Of a DNA stretch of 64,000 nt, positions 42,427-51,091 are shown piece after piece; position 1 is the stretch's first letter, and each line of letters opens with the position of its first letter. Source of the DNA: Emticicia aquatilis (GTDB lineage Bacteria; Bacteroidota; Bacteroidia; Cytophagales; Spirosomataceae); the NCBI RefSeq assembly GCF_014644295.1, contig NZ_BMKK01000001.1:186001-250000 (forward strand), in the 5' to 3' direction. The notes under the pieces were generated by a model. That model was not told the origin of the DNA and did no database searches. It saw only the letters and a list, made by a program, of their open reading frames with translations. The position numbers were made by a program, and so were the translations under genes.

Positions 42427-43047
42427 TTACATAAGCGAAATTTTATTTCGGCCGAGTTTCAAAAGTCCTTTATCTTCCATTTGTTTCAATAGGCGAGAAA
42501 CCACCACTCGGGCAGTTCCGAGTTCGTTGGCGAGGTGTTCGTGGGTAATATGAAGTGTGGTAGTTTTGCCCAATTCGCATCTTTTCTTGATAAAATTGAG
42601 CAACCTTTCGTCCATTTTCTTGAAAGCAACATCATTGACAACTTCCAGCAATTCTTCAAAACGCTTGTGATAAAGACGAAAAATATAATCAAGCCATTCG
42701 GGATTTTCTTTTATTAGTAAATTTACTTTATCAATCGGCACAAAAAGAATATCGGTTTCTTCTTCGGCAATGGCTTTTACTTTGCTGGTATCGTTGTGAA
42801 GTCCACCCAAAAACGACATAATGCAGCTTTCGCCAGCATTGATATAATAAAGTAGAATTTCTCGCCCTTCGTCGTCGGTTCGCATAACCCCGATGCAGCC
42901 TTTCAGCACAATTGGAATGGCTCTGATGTAAGCATTTTCGTTGAGAATAATCGACCCTTCCTCAAATTTCTTGACGATTCCGTAAGAAGAAAGTTTTTGC
43001 TTTACTTCGTGCGATGATTTGAATGCTACTAAATTATCAAGTTCCAT
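42427..43047 (-). CDS. Crp/Fnr family transcriptional regulator
   Basis: 206 residues. A cyclic-nucleotide-binding fold (about 20-125; EGSIILNENAYIRAIPIVLKGCIGVMR, GESCIMSFLGG) and a C-terminal winged helix (about 140-206; HITHEHLANELGTARVVVSRLLKQMEDKG). The two conserved cysteines resemble redox- or sulfur-sensing members, but no iron-sulfur motif is obvious. Directly upstream of the thiol/sulfur genes in the same direction, so likely their regulator. A possible -7 box (complement TAAATTTG) is at 43079-43086. Confidence 0.88.
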   Translation of the reverse strand: MELDNLVAFKSSHEVKQKLSSYGIVKKFEEGSIILNENAYIRAIPIVLKGCIGVMRTDDEGREILLYYINAGESCIMSFLGGLHNDTSKVKAIAEEETDILFVPIDKVNLLIKENPEWLDYIFRLYHKRFEELLEVVNDVAFKKMDERLLNFIKKRCELGKTTTLHITHEHLANELGTARVVVSRLLKQMEDKGLLKLGRNKISLM

Positions 43048-43110
43048 TTTTTGCTGAGTATTTATTAAAAGAGGAATCCAAATTTAGCAGAAAAAATCCA
43101 TTATAAAAGT

Positions 43111-43146
43111 AAGCCTACTTCCAACGCATGATTTAGAAGCAGGCTT
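43111..43146 (-). terminator. Terminator of the MerR gene
   Basis: AAGCCTACTTC/GAAGCAGGCTT stem with one G-U pair, followed on the minus strand by CTTTTAT. 10 bp after the MerR stop. Confidence 0.55.
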
Positions 43147-43155
43147 ATACAAATA

Positions 43156-43926
43156 CTACTTTAAACGATTCTCGGCAAAATATTTCATGGCTTTGCTCAG
43201 AAACAAGGCATATTCTGGGTGAGATTTGCCATCAATCATCGTAAAACGTTCATCATCAACGTATAACTGACCCAAACCAGCGTAGGCTTCGGCTTGAGTA
43301 TCGGCTGAACCATGCGTTCCCCAAAATTTACGGATATTCTCATAATGTCGAGCAATTTGTGTCTGAACTTGCTCACTTTCAATGCTTTTGTGTATTAATG
43401 AGAATAGCTTTTGAGCAATTTCAGTCTGTTCGGTTTTTAGTTCGGCAATCTGAGGTTTAGTCAGTTTCAATAATGCTTTCTCAGATTTATAAACTTCTTC
43501 ACCATATTTTTCAATGGCTTCTGTGCGATACGACTGGGCTTTTTCGGCAGATAAACCCTCGTATAATTCGGCTGGATTCGACATAACAGTATCTTTTTTT
43601 AGGTTTTCTATTGTTTTGTCAATCGTTAATATCAAAGTTGCTAATCTATCCTGCTTGGCTCTTAGGTTTACTTTATGATTTTTGAGCGAATCCATCACAT
43701 CAAAATCTTTATCATCTAAGATTTGTGCAATTTCTTGTAATTGAAAATCAAGCTCTTTGTAAAACAATATTTGCTGAAGTCGAAGTAATTCTTGTTCACC
43801 ATATAACCGATACTTAGCCTCAGTACGGGACAATGGTTTGAGCAAACCCATTTTATCATAGACATGGAGTGTTCGTACGCTTACTCCTGCCAATTTTGCC
43901 AACTGTTTAACCGAATATTTTTGCAT
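43156..43926 (-). CDS. MerR family regulator with TipAS-type effector domain
   Basis: 256 residues. MerR winged HTH at the start (YSVKQLAKLAGVSVRTLHVYDKMGLLKP), a dimerisation coiled coil (about 75-115), then a TipAS antibiotic-recognition-like domain (EKYGEEVYKSEKALLKL, RHYENIRKFWGTHGSADTQAEAYAGLGQLYVDDERFT). TipA-like proteins bind peptide antibiotics or other amphipathic ligands and activate promoters by twisting the spacer. An operator-like dyad is in its own promoter. Neighbouring genes give no clear target. Confidence 0.92.
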   Translation of the reverse strand: MQKYSVKQLAKLAGVSVRTLHVYDKMGLLKPLSRTEAKYRLYGEQELLRLQQILFYKELDFQLQEIAQILDDKDFDVMDSLKNHKVNLRAKQDRLATLILTIDKTIENLKKDTVMSNPAELYEGLSAEKAQSYRTEAIEKYGEEVYKSEKALLKLTKPQIAELKTEQTEIAQKLFSLIHKSIESEQVQTQIARHYENIRKFWGTHGSADTQAEAYAGLGQLYVDDERFTMIDGKSHPEYALFLSKAMKYFAENRLK

Positions 43927-43954
43927 TTCTTTTGAATATTATTCATTGACTCTG

Positions 43955-43987
43955 CAAACATAGCCTATGACCTAAGGTTAGAGTCAA
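43955..43987 (-). promoter_or_regulatory. MerR promoter with operator dyad
   Basis: Minus-strand -7 TATGTTTG (43955-43962) and a TTG at 43985-43987 as a -33. The dyad CTAAGGTTAG (43972-43981) sits in the spacer, as in MerR-type promoters. Confidence 0.45.
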
Positions 43988-44014
43988 GCGATTTCTCGAA
44001 AGTAATCTAAAAAA

Positions 44015-44842
44015 TTATTTCTTACCTCTACCCAACCAAAGCAAAGTATTGATAATCAGCTGATTTTGAGTTTCGTTGGTAAACTGAAATGATAATTCTT
44101 TATTGGTTTTGTTTTCATACTCGATGTCGTTATGCCCCATATTTACGTAGAGCATTCGGTAGTTTTTATTTGTCCAAACCACGGGATAATCGCCACTGTG
44201 CCAAATTTCGTGGGCTTTTGGGCCAGTTCCGAGTGGAAAACTGCTTGGGTCAATAGAAAGTAGCACCTTAATATCCTTATTTTGGCGTAAATCTTTTTCC
44301 CATCTGTACCATTCGTTAGGCGAAGATTTGAAGGTTTCTGGAAGTTTTTTTGTGGCAGGATGTGTCGAGTCTTCTACTCGTAAAATAGCCGAAGTTGGTC
44401 GCCATGTATTGCTTTTGTACTGTCCAGCACCTAAAAACTGGTTGTGATACCAATCCCAATCTTGATTATAAGTAGAATTATTGAGAGCAAAAGCTGCAAA
44501 ATGAAAGCCAATCCAAGCTCCACCTTTTTCGATGTATTGCTGAAAAGCAGTTCGCTGAGTTTTATCTTCGGGACGTGTATCTAAGAAAAGTACAATCTGA
44601 TATTTTGAAAGAAAATCAGCATTAAGATTTGCCCAATTATCAGTTGAATCATAACTGAAATTATATTTCTTAGCCACAGTAGGAAACCAGCGATTGGCTT
44701 CATGCACAAAACTGATATGAGCTTTGTCGTTTTTGGCCGTATAAAAAGCAATTACTTTGAATTGAGTTTTTTTTTGAGCAAAAACATCAAGAATGAATAC
44801 GCAAAAAATAAAACTGAAGGTAATTTTTCTTAGGATTGTCAT
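44015..44842 (-). CDS. ThuA domain protein (trehalose-utilisation family)
   Basis: 275 residues with a signal peptide (ends DVFAQ). Amidotransferase-like fold: KVIAFYTAKNDKAH, QIVLFLDTRPED, GGAWIGFHFAAFALNN, then VEDSTHPATKKLPETF, DEWY-type NEWYRWE, PVVWTNKNYRMLYVNMGHND and NTLLWLGRGKK. In rhizobia ThuA works with a Gfo/Idh enzyme on 3-keto-trehalose; many Bacteroidota copies are exported. Not adjacent to the sugar locus at 31-39 kb but compatible with it. A -7 box lies just upstream. Confidence 0.9.
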   Translation of the reverse strand: MTILRKITFSFIFCVFILDVFAQKKTQFKVIAFYTAKNDKAHISFVHEANRWFPTVAKKYNFSYDSTDNWANLNADFLSKYQIVLFLDTRPEDKTQRTAFQQYIEKGGAWIGFHFAAFALNNSTYNQDWDWYHNQFLGAGQYKSNTWRPTSAILRVEDSTHPATKKLPETFKSSPNEWYRWEKDLRQNKDIKVLLSIDPSSFPLGTGPKAHEIWHSGDYPVVWTNKNYRMLYVNMGHNDIEYENKTNKELSFQFTNETQNQLIINTLLWLGRGKK

Positions 44843-44859
44843 AGTTTGTAGTTTTTGCC

Positions 44860-44867
44860 CAAATATA
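44860..44867 (-). promoter_or_regulatory. -7 promoter box for the ThuA gene
   Basis: Minus-strand TATATTTG, about 18 bp from the ATG. Confidence 0.4.
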
Positions 44868-44879
44868 CACCTAAAATGC

Positions 44880-45260
44880 TTATTTCTTTGTCAAAATTCG
44901 CTTTATCCCCTCTCCCATCTTCTTGATTTTCTCATAAGATTCTCTTGAGTTTAATTGCTTATCTAACCTAATTTTCACTTCGCCATCATCGGTTTTGACA
45001 TAAATTTGTGTACCGTCATTAAGCCTCATTGCGGCATCAACTTGGGCATTTTCAAAGATTTTTTGGTCTAAATAATCATCCATGTATTCAGACACGGCAT
45101 CTGATTTATCTTTATTGAAACTGGCCTCGAAGCGATATTCTTCTTTTGTTTCATTGACCGAAACCTTGATATTATCGCCATTCATTTCTTTCTTCAAAAA
45201 AGGAAACGATACAAGAGTCGCAAACAAAATAAATCCAAGAAAGTAATTGAGCTTTTTCAT
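44880..45260 (-). CDS. Unknown exported protein, 126 aa
   Basis: Signal-anchor or signal peptide 1-22 (LNYFLGFILFATLVSFPF). The rest is charged (ENAQVDAAMRLNDGTQIYVKTDDGEVKIRLDKQL), probably a small beta-rich periplasmic domain. No family recognised. It has its own -7 box upstream and lies 37 bp ahead of the ThuA gene in the same direction. Confidence 0.65.
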   Translation of the reverse strand: MKKLNYFLGFILFATLVSFPFLKKEMNGDNIKVSVNETKEEYRFEASFNKDKSDAVSEYMDDYLDQKIFENAQVDAAMRLNDGTQIYVKTDDGEVKIRLDKQLNSRESYEKIKKMGEGIKRILTKK

Positions 45261-45300
45261 TTGAGTAATGTTTAAATTAAAAGATTTTCATAATTTCAAA

Positions 45301-45331
45301 CAAATATAATGTTATACACTATACCTTGCAA
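45301..45331 (-). promoter_or_regulatory. Promoter for the 126-aa protein gene
   Basis: Minus-strand -7 TATATTTG (45301-45308) with a TTG (45329-45331) 20 bp upstream. Confidence 0.45.
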
Positions 45332-45410
45332 TACATACTTCCATTTTAAAGCCTTTTTTTTATAAACGGCTCATTATCAATATTAGTGGTTAGTGATACA
45401 TTTTTATCCG

Positions 45411-45418
45411 TATCTTTG
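45411..45418 (+). promoter_or_regulatory. -7 promoter box for the phosphopantetheinyl transferase
   Basis: TATCTTTG, 17 bp before the ATG at 45436. Confidence 0.5.
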
Positions 45419-45435
45419 AATCCAAAGTATGTGTT

Positions 45436-46071
45436 ATGCCCATAATCTTAGAAAAAAAATACGAAAACGATATTTCATTGGCAGTTTGGCAAATCACCGA
45501 ATCGCACGATGAATTACAGGCGATGCTGCCTTCGGAAATACTGACCGATGCTGAACTGGCATCAATTAGCCATCCACAAAAACAAGTTGAATTCTTTTGT
45601 AGTAGGCTCGTAATCAAATACTTAGCAAATTCACTTGGTATAAAGTATTTAGGAGTCAAGAAAGATGAACACGGAAAACCCTACTTGGTGGGTAGCAACT
45701 GGCAAATGTCGATAACGCACACTTCAAATTACGTAGCGGCCGTCATGCACCCAAGCGAAGCACTGGGAATGGATATGGAAAAGCCCTCGGAGAAACTAAA
45801 AAGAATTGCACACAAATTTTTGTCTGAATCCGAAAGAATCAATGCCGAAGGAGATATTGAGAAACTCTGTATTTACTGGTCGGCCAAAGAGGCTCTTTAT
45901 AAACTCTATGGCAAACGAAAGGTAATTTTCAATGAAAACCTGCACGTTTTCCCATTCCAAAAAGAGCAAAAAAAAATCACAGGAAAGCTGACAATCAATG
46001 AATTAGATGAAAAATATAGCATCTATATCGAGAAAATAGATGGTTATATTCTGGTAGTAACAGGGAAATAG
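45436..46071 (+). CDS. 4'-phosphopantetheinyl transferase superfamily protein
   Basis: 211 residues, Sfp/EntD-like. Motifs in order: SITHTSNYVAAVM (P-loop equivalent), LGMDMEKPSEKLKRIAHKFLS with the magnesium-binding aspartate, and IYWSAKEALYKLYGKRKV with the WxxKEA signature. Transfers phosphopantetheine from CoA to carrier-protein serines. No polyketide or peptide synthetase gene is in the window, so the target may be a fatty-acid or distant carrier protein. A REP-like hairpin follows the stop. Confidence 0.93.
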   Translation: MPIILEKKYENDISLAVWQITESHDELQAMLPSEILTDAELASISHPQKQVEFFCSRLVIKYLANSLGIKYLGVKKDEHGKPYLVGSNWQMSITHTSNYVAAVMHPSEALGMDMEKPSEKLKRIAHKFLSESERINAEGDIEKLCIYWSAKEALYKLYGKRKVIFNENLHVFPFQKEQKKITGKLTINELDEKYSIYIEKIDGYILVVTGK

Positions 46072-46075
46072 CTTT

Positions 46076-46098
46076 GGGCGTATGCGATACGCCCCTAC
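46076..46098 (+). repeat. REP-like hairpin ending in CTAC
   Basis: Perfect stem GGGCGTAT/ATACGCCC with loop GCG, directly followed by CTAC. Same layout as the elements near 811 and 11211, with a third stem sequence. It overlaps the 3' end of the convergent SirB1-like gene by 4 bp. Confidence 0.7.
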
Positions 46099-46928
46099 GA
46101 AATTGCCTTCAAAATACTTTCAACTTCCTTGGCACGCTCGAGGTCAGAGATTTTCTCAAACGAAACTATCAGATTTCGTAAAACCCTCGATACAATATCC
46201 AGGTTTGAGCAAGGTTGAAAAAAAGAATCCTGTGGTTTAAGCTGCATCTGCTTGATATAATTACTAATATCAACCTTCGAGAAAATCAGTCCACGATTAA
46301 AAATATTGATGTAAAACTGAATTTGCGGTGTTTTGTAAGTAAGCACAAACAAACTCGGCAGGTTTACGCCACTTACAGGAAGCCCTAAACGACGAGCCAT
46401 AAGCAAATAAATAACGCACAACGAAATCGGATTTCCTTTTTTCAAATCAAAAACCTGATTAAGCATCGAATTTGCCACCGAATGAAAATTTTTAGTATTT
46501 GGCAAATATTTGTATTTATCAAAGAAAATCTGATTCAACACCCTGATTTGGTCGTGCGGGTGCATGTCTTCTCGAAGTTCGAGCCAAGCATCAAAATACA
46601 TATCATTGATATATTGGCGAAGCTTGTCGATATTCAAATCGGGATACTGATAAGTTGCCACAATCCACATTCCTTCGAGCAGGTCTTCGTGGCCGTTATT
46701 TTTCCACGCCACCAAGCGGTCGATTACAGTATTATACTGCAAATCGTGTATCAAATCTTCAATTTTTTTCTGTAAAATTGGGTTTAACCCATTTCCTTGC
46801 CAGTGGTCTTCTAATAAAGGAATTATCGAACCACCCAAAGTCCGTAAGCGACTCTCAACGTGCTGCACCACCTCACTATCTTCATCATCGAGCAAGGTAA
46901 CTAAAGCTTTAATTTCCGATTCGTTCAT
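46095..46928 (-). CDS. SirB1/transglutaminase-like family protein
   Basis: 277 residues. The conserved centre KKGNPISLCVIYLLMARRLGLPVSGVNLPSLF is the Transglut_core2 (SirB1) signature, where RGNP(I/L)SL normally occurs (here KGNPISL). The N-terminal about 110 residues form a helical HEAT-like region (DSEVVQHVESRLRTLGG). SirB1 proteins have a transglutaminase fold and no established substrate in bacteria. Confidence 0.88.
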   Translation of the reverse strand: MNESEIKALVTLLDDEDSEVVQHVESRLRTLGGSIIPLLEDHWQGNGLNPILQKKIEDLIHDLQYNTVIDRLVAWKNNGHEDLLEGMWIVATYQYPDLNIDKLRQYINDMYFDAWLELREDMHPHDQIRVLNQIFFDKYKYLPNTKNFHSVANSMLNQVFDLKKGNPISLCVIYLLMARRLGLPVSGVNLPSLFVLTYKTPQIQFYINIFNRGLIFSKVDISNYIKQMQLKPQDSFFQPCSNLDIVSRVLRNLIVSFEKISDLERAKEVESILKAIS

Positions 46929-47093
46929 TTTATTTGTTGATGTCTTTTTAGGTTATCTATTTTCACTGGTCTAAATCGCTACTCAAAACTAATACGTAAA
47001 AGTGTTCAAACGCTCGCACAGAAACATAAACAACTGGCTACTAACACTTTAGCACTCCAACGACTATCTTAAAACACATATTTATACGAAGCA

Positions 47094-47125
47094 TTTCCAA
47101 TTCAAGTGCTAAATTCATACTTTTG
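47094..47125 (+). promoter_or_regulatory. Bacteroidota-type promoter of galE
   Basis: -7 TACTTTTG (47118-47125) and TTTC (47094-47097) 20 bp upstream. Transcription would start about 15 bp before the ATG at 47148, which excludes the upstream ATG at 47106. Confidence 0.65.
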
Positions 47126-47147
47126 TAAAAAAAACAAACATTTTTTT

Positions 47148-48161
47148 ATGAAAATTTTAGTTACGGGCGGAGCTGGTTTCATTGGTTCACACACAGTTGT
47201 AGAACTAATCAATGCTGGACACGAACCAATTATTATCGACAACTTCAATAATTCTGACAAATCTGCACTAAAAGGTATCAAGAAAATTGTCAAAAAATCG
47301 ATTAAATGCTACGAAAAAGACTGCAATGACATCAAGGTTTTAGAACAAATTTGTAAAAAAGAAAATATCGAAGGCATCATACACTTTGCGGCCTACAAGG
47401 CTGTTGGAGAATCTGTCGAAAAACCAATCAAATATTACGAAAACAACCTCGGCTCAACGCTCAATGTTTTAAAAGTAATGCTAAAATTGGGTATAAAAAA
47501 TTTAGTTTTTTCATCTTCGTGTACGGTTTACGGTCAACCCGACCAAATTCCCGTAACCGAAGCAACGCCTCGTCAACCAGCTACCTCTCCTTATGGAAAT
47601 ACAAAAACAATGTGCGAAGACATTTTGCGTGACACAATCACCGCAGGAAATCCGCTTAAAATTATCGCACTTCGCTATTTCAATCCAATTGGAGCTCATC
47701 CATCAGCACATATTGGCGAACTCCCCAATGGCGTACCGAGCAATTTAGTGCCGTTTATCACACAAACTGCCGCAGGAATCAGACCAAAACTGACTGTTTT
47801 TGGTAGTGATTATAATACACCTGATGGCACAAACATCCGAGATTTTATTCATGTAGTAGATTTGGCAAAAGCTCACGTTTCGGCACTCGAATTGCTTGAT
47901 AAACAGGCGGAGAACTACTACGATGTATTTAATGTAGGAACAGGAACAGGCAACACAGTTCTCGAAATTATTAAAACTTTTGAGAAAGTAAATAAACTTA
48001 AACTCAATTACGAAATCGGGCCACGCCGTGCGGGTGATGTAGAGAAAATATACGGAAGTGTAGAAAAAGCTGAAAAAGTTATGGGCTGGAAAGTAGAAAA
48101 AAAACTCGCCGAAAGTCTAAAAGACGCGTGGCGTTGGGAAAAGAAATTGATGAAGAAGTAA
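47148..48161 (+). CDS. galE: UDP-glucose 4-epimerase
   Basis: 337 residues from the ATG at 47148. NAD-binding TGGAGFIGS at residues 7-15, the SSSCTVYG serine motif and YGNTK as the catalytic YxxxK. NPIGAHPSAHIGE and TPDGTNIRDFIHVVDLAKAH are typical of GalE. It interconverts UDP-Glc and UDP-Gal (some members also the N-acetyl forms). First gene of the surface-sugar operon; the next gene starts within its stop codon (TAATG). Confidence 0.95.
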   Translation: MKILVTGGAGFIGSHTVVELINAGHEPIIIDNFNNSDKSALKGIKKIVKKSIKCYEKDCNDIKVLEQICKKENIEGIIHFAAYKAVGESVEKPIKYYENNLGSTLNVLKVMLKLGIKNLVFSSSCTVYGQPDQIPVTEATPRQPATSPYGNTKTMCEDILRDTITAGNPLKIIALRYFNPIGAHPSAHIGELPNGVPSNLVPFITQTAAGIRPKLTVFGSDYNTPDGTNIRDFIHVVDLAKAHVSALELLDKQAENYYDVFNVGTGTGNTVLEIIKTFEKVNKLKLNYEIGPRRAGDVEKIYGSVEKAEKVMGWKVEKKLAESLKDAWRWEKKLMKK

Positions 48162-48697
48162 TGAATAACATCTACTTAAAATCAGAAAGGTTACATTTAA
48201 AACCAATTGATATTTCTGATTTAGAAGCTATTCATCAATTACATTCGTTGCCCGAAACTGATGAGTTCAATGCCTTGGGAATTCCAGAAAATATTGAGCA
48301 AACACAAGCAATTTTAGAACAATGGATTTCAGAAAACCAAAAAGAAGATAATCGGATTTTTACTTTTACGATAATAGCAGAAAATCAGTTTATTGGTTTA
48401 ATAGCACTTAATTTGGGCAAAGAAAAATATCGAAATGCTGAAGTTTGGTATAAACTTCATACTGATTTTTGGAACAAAGGATACGCAACCGAAGCATTAA
48501 AAACAATCATCAACTTTGGTTTTAATGAACTCAAACTTCATCGAATCGGAGCAGGTTGTGCAGTTGAAAACATCGGTTCGGTTCGAGTCTTAGAAAAAGT
48601 TGGTATGACTCTCGAAGGAAGAAAAAGGCAAAATTTACCATTAAAAACTGGCTGGTCAGATAATTTTGAATTTGCAATTTTATCATATGACTTGTAG
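48161..48697 (+). CDS. GNAT family N-acetyltransferase (RimJ/RimL type)
   Basis: 178 residues from the ATG overlapping the galE stop. Typical ERLHLKPIDISDLEAIHQL start, ENQFIGLIAL strand, EVWYKLHTDFWNKGYATEALKTIINFGF (acetyl-CoA loop as NKGYATEA) and HRIGAGCAVENIGSVRVLEKVGM. The RimJ/RimL type acetylates protein N-termini or small amines. Translational coupling to galE suggests co-expression but not necessarily sugar acetylation. Confidence 0.85.
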   Translation: MNNIYLKSERLHLKPIDISDLEAIHQLHSLPETDEFNALGIPENIEQTQAILEQWISENQKEDNRIFTFTIIAENQFIGLIALNLGKEKYRNAEVWYKLHTDFWNKGYATEALKTIINFGFNELKLHRIGAGCAVENIGSVRVLEKVGMTLEGRKRQNLPLKTGWSDNFEFAILSYDL

Positions 48698-48722
48698 ATA
48701 TATTAATTAGAAAATTTCAATT

Positions 48723-49781
48723 ATGGACTCGAATCAAACAATACTCATAACAGGCGGAGCAGGTTTTATTGGCTCTCATGTAGTCAGACTTTTTGTTACG
48801 AAATACCCAAACTATCAGATAGTTAACCTTGACAAACTTACGTACGCAGGAAACCTCGAAAACTTGACCGATATCGAAAAATCACCAAATTATACTTTTG
48901 AGCATGGCGATATTACTGATGCAGCATACATCAATAGTTTGTTTGAAAAATATAATTTTTCGGGTGTTATTCACTTAGCAGCCGAATCTCATGTTGATAG
49001 GTCAATTACCAATCCAATGGAATTTGTAATGACCAACGTTATCGGAACTGTGAATTTGCTAAATGCAGCTAAAAACGCTTGGAAAAGCGATTTTTCGGGT
49101 AAACGTTTCTACCATGTTTCAACCGATGAAGTTTATGGCGAACTACATAACCCTGAGGAATTTTTCTTAGAAACTACAAGCTACGACCCACGTTCGCCGT
49201 ACTCGGCATCGAAGGCTTCTTCTGACCACTTCGTAAGAGCATATCATAATACTTATAAATTACCAGTTGTTATCTCAAACTGTTCAAATAATTACGGGCC
49301 GAATCACTTCCCCGAAAAATTGATTCCGTTGATGATTAATAACATTATGCACAATCGTCCACTTCCAGTTTATGGTAAAGGCGAAAACGTGCGTGACTGG
49401 CTTTTTGTAAAAGACCACGCTCGTGCCATTGACGTAATTTATCATAATGGAGGAAACGGTGAAACTTATAATATCGGTGGCTTTAACGAATGGAAAAACA
49501 TTGATTTAGTGCATCTTTTGTGCAAAATCATGGACGAAAAATTAGGTCGCCCAGAAGGAACTTCTGTAAAACTCATCACCTACGTAACTGACCGTGCTGG
49601 ACATGACCTACGTTATGCCATTGATGCTAATAAGCTTATGAAAGAACTCGGATGGGAGCCATCTTTGCAATTTGAAGAAGGCCTTACTCAGACCGTTGAG
49701 TGGTATCTCGCCAACAAAGAATGGCTTCAAAACGTAACAAGCGGCGATTATACAAAGTATTACGAGAAAATGTATAAATAA
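48723..49781 (+). CDS. rfbB: dTDP-glucose 4,6-dehydratase
   Basis: 352 residues. TGGAGFIGSHVVR near residue 10, HLAAESHVDRSI, STDEVYGEL with the catalytic Asp-Glu pair, YSASKASSDHFVRAYHNTY with the YxxxK, and NNYGPNHFPEKLIPL are all standard RmlB. It makes dTDP-4-keto-6-deoxyglucose, the entry point to rhamnose and other deoxy-sugars. No rmlA, rmlC or rmlD is adjacent. Confidence 0.96.
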   Translation: MDSNQTILITGGAGFIGSHVVRLFVTKYPNYQIVNLDKLTYAGNLENLTDIEKSPNYTFEHGDITDAAYINSLFEKYNFSGVIHLAAESHVDRSITNPMEFVMTNVIGTVNLLNAAKNAWKSDFSGKRFYHVSTDEVYGELHNPEEFFLETTSYDPRSPYSASKASSDHFVRAYHNTYKLPVVISNCSNNYGPNHFPEKLIPLMINNIMHNRPLPVYGKGENVRDWLFVKDHARAIDVIYHNGGNGETYNIGGFNEWKNIDLVHLLCKIMDEKLGRPEGTSVKLITYVTDRAGHDLRYAIDANKLMKELGWEPSLQFEEGLTQTVEWYLANKEWLQNVTSGDYTKYYEKMYK

Positions 49782-49873
49782 GCACTTACAAATTCCGTGG
49801 TACGCCTACTTGCAAATTGTAAAAGGGCGTGTCACGGATAAATGCACATTATAATTGTTAACTGCTCACTGAT

Positions 49874-50401
49874 ATGTCTCCGACCGAAGTTTATCCAAAT
49901 CTCGAAACTATCGTCAATCAATACATTAATAGCCTCGATGATTATTCTGACGAACATTTTTTCTTCAAAACTAATGATGAAACTTGGTCGCTTGGACAAA
50001 TGTATGAACATCTGACGGTTTCTTCACAATTCTTTTTCTTGGCAAACTGTGTACGTTGTCTCGAAAAACGAAAAGGACAACTCGGCGGAGAAAAAACTCA
50101 TTTTGGTGAGCAGCAATTCAAATACGGTGGTTTTCCTCCCGTAAAGCTCAAAATTCCCGATGCAATTCGTGGGCCAGAGCCAGTTGCCAAAACAAGAGAA
50201 GAATACAAAAGTATTTTAGCAAAAATTTTGGTTGATTCTCAGAATTTAATCGAAGCCGTCAGCAATGATGATGGCTCTTATAAAGCCCTACAAGTAGCAA
50301 TGGGCTGGCTCGATGCCAAAGAATGGTATTATTTACACGAAATGCACTACCGTCACCATTTACGTCAAAAAACAGAATTAGAAAATCAAGTAATAAGCTA
50401 A
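49874..50401 (+). CDS. DinB-like family protein
   Basis: 175 residues of the DinB four-helix bundle: TWSLGQMYEHLTVSSQ, then WLDAKEWYYLHEMHYRHHLRQ at the end. The metal-binding histidines (one in YEHL, two in HEMHYRHH) are conserved. The superfamily contains thiol-dependent S-transferases and maleylpyruvate isomerases; activity here is unknown. The pseF start is 4 bp after its stop. Confidence 0.85.
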   Translation: MSPTEVYPNLETIVNQYINSLDDYSDEHFFFKTNDETWSLGQMYEHLTVSSQFFFLANCVRCLEKRKGQLGGEKTHFGEQQFKYGGFPPVKLKIPDAIRGPEPVAKTREEYKSILAKILVDSQNLIEAVSNDDGSYKALQVAMGWLDAKEWYYLHEMHYRHHLRQKTELENQVIS

Positions 50402-50404
50402 TTT

Positions 50405-51091
50405 ATGACTATCGCTATAATACCCGCAAGGGGCGGAAGCAAACGAATTCCGAGAAAAAACATAAAGGATTTTCTCGGAAAACCAATCATTGCCTATTCG
50501 ATAGAAGCAGCTTTAGAAAGCAAACTATTCGACGAAGTAATGGTATCGACGGATGATGAAGAAATTGCAGAAATTGCAAGAAATTGTGGAGCGAACGTCC
50601 CGTTCACTAGAAGCACCGAAAACGCCAATGATTACGCAACCACCGTTGATGTTTTGGTAGAGGTTTTGGATGCATATAAAAATATCAGTAAATCTTTTGA
50701 AATAGGCTGTTGCATTTATCCAACTGCCCCATTCGTTTCGGCAGAAACGCTACAAAAAGCATTTGATTTGCTTCAATCTCAAAAGCTCGATTCGGTGTAT
50801 CCAGTTCAGAAATTCTCATTCCCTCCACAACGAGGAGTAATTTTTCAAGATAATAAACTCCGTTGGCAAAACCCCGAAAACGCCCAAGTGCGTTCGCAAG
50901 ACCTTACGCCACTTTACCATGATGCAGGGCAGTTTTATTTCTTTAAAACTGAAAAACTATTAAAAAACCGCACTATTTTGACCGAAAACACCAGCGGAAT
51001 TGTTATTTCAGAAATGAATGCTCACGATATTGACAACGAAGAAGATTGGAAAGTAGCGGAGTTTAAATATCGAATAAAATCGAAGATATGA
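50405..51091 (+). CDS. pseF: Pseudaminic acid cytidylyltransferase
   Basis: 228 residues. IPARGGSKRIPRKNIKDFLGKPI is the CMP-sialate synthetase signature; VSTDDEEIAEIA, FTRSTENANDYATTVDVLVEVL and YPTAPFVSAETL follow, and YHDAGQFYFFKTEKLL near the C-terminus is typical of PseF/NeuA. It activates the nonulosonic acid as the CMP sugar for transfer to glycans. It overlaps the next gene by 4 bp. Confidence 0.92.
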   Translation: MTIAIIPARGGSKRIPRKNIKDFLGKPIIAYSIEAALESKLFDEVMVSTDDEEIAEIARNCGANVPFTRSTENANDYATTVDVLVEVLDAYKNISKSFEIGCCIYPTAPFVSAETLQKAFDLLQSQKLDSVYPVQKFSFPPQRGVIFQDNKLRWQNPENAQVRSQDLTPLYHDAGQFYFFKTEKLLKNRTILTENTSGIVISEMNAHDIDNEEDWKVAEFKYRIKSKI

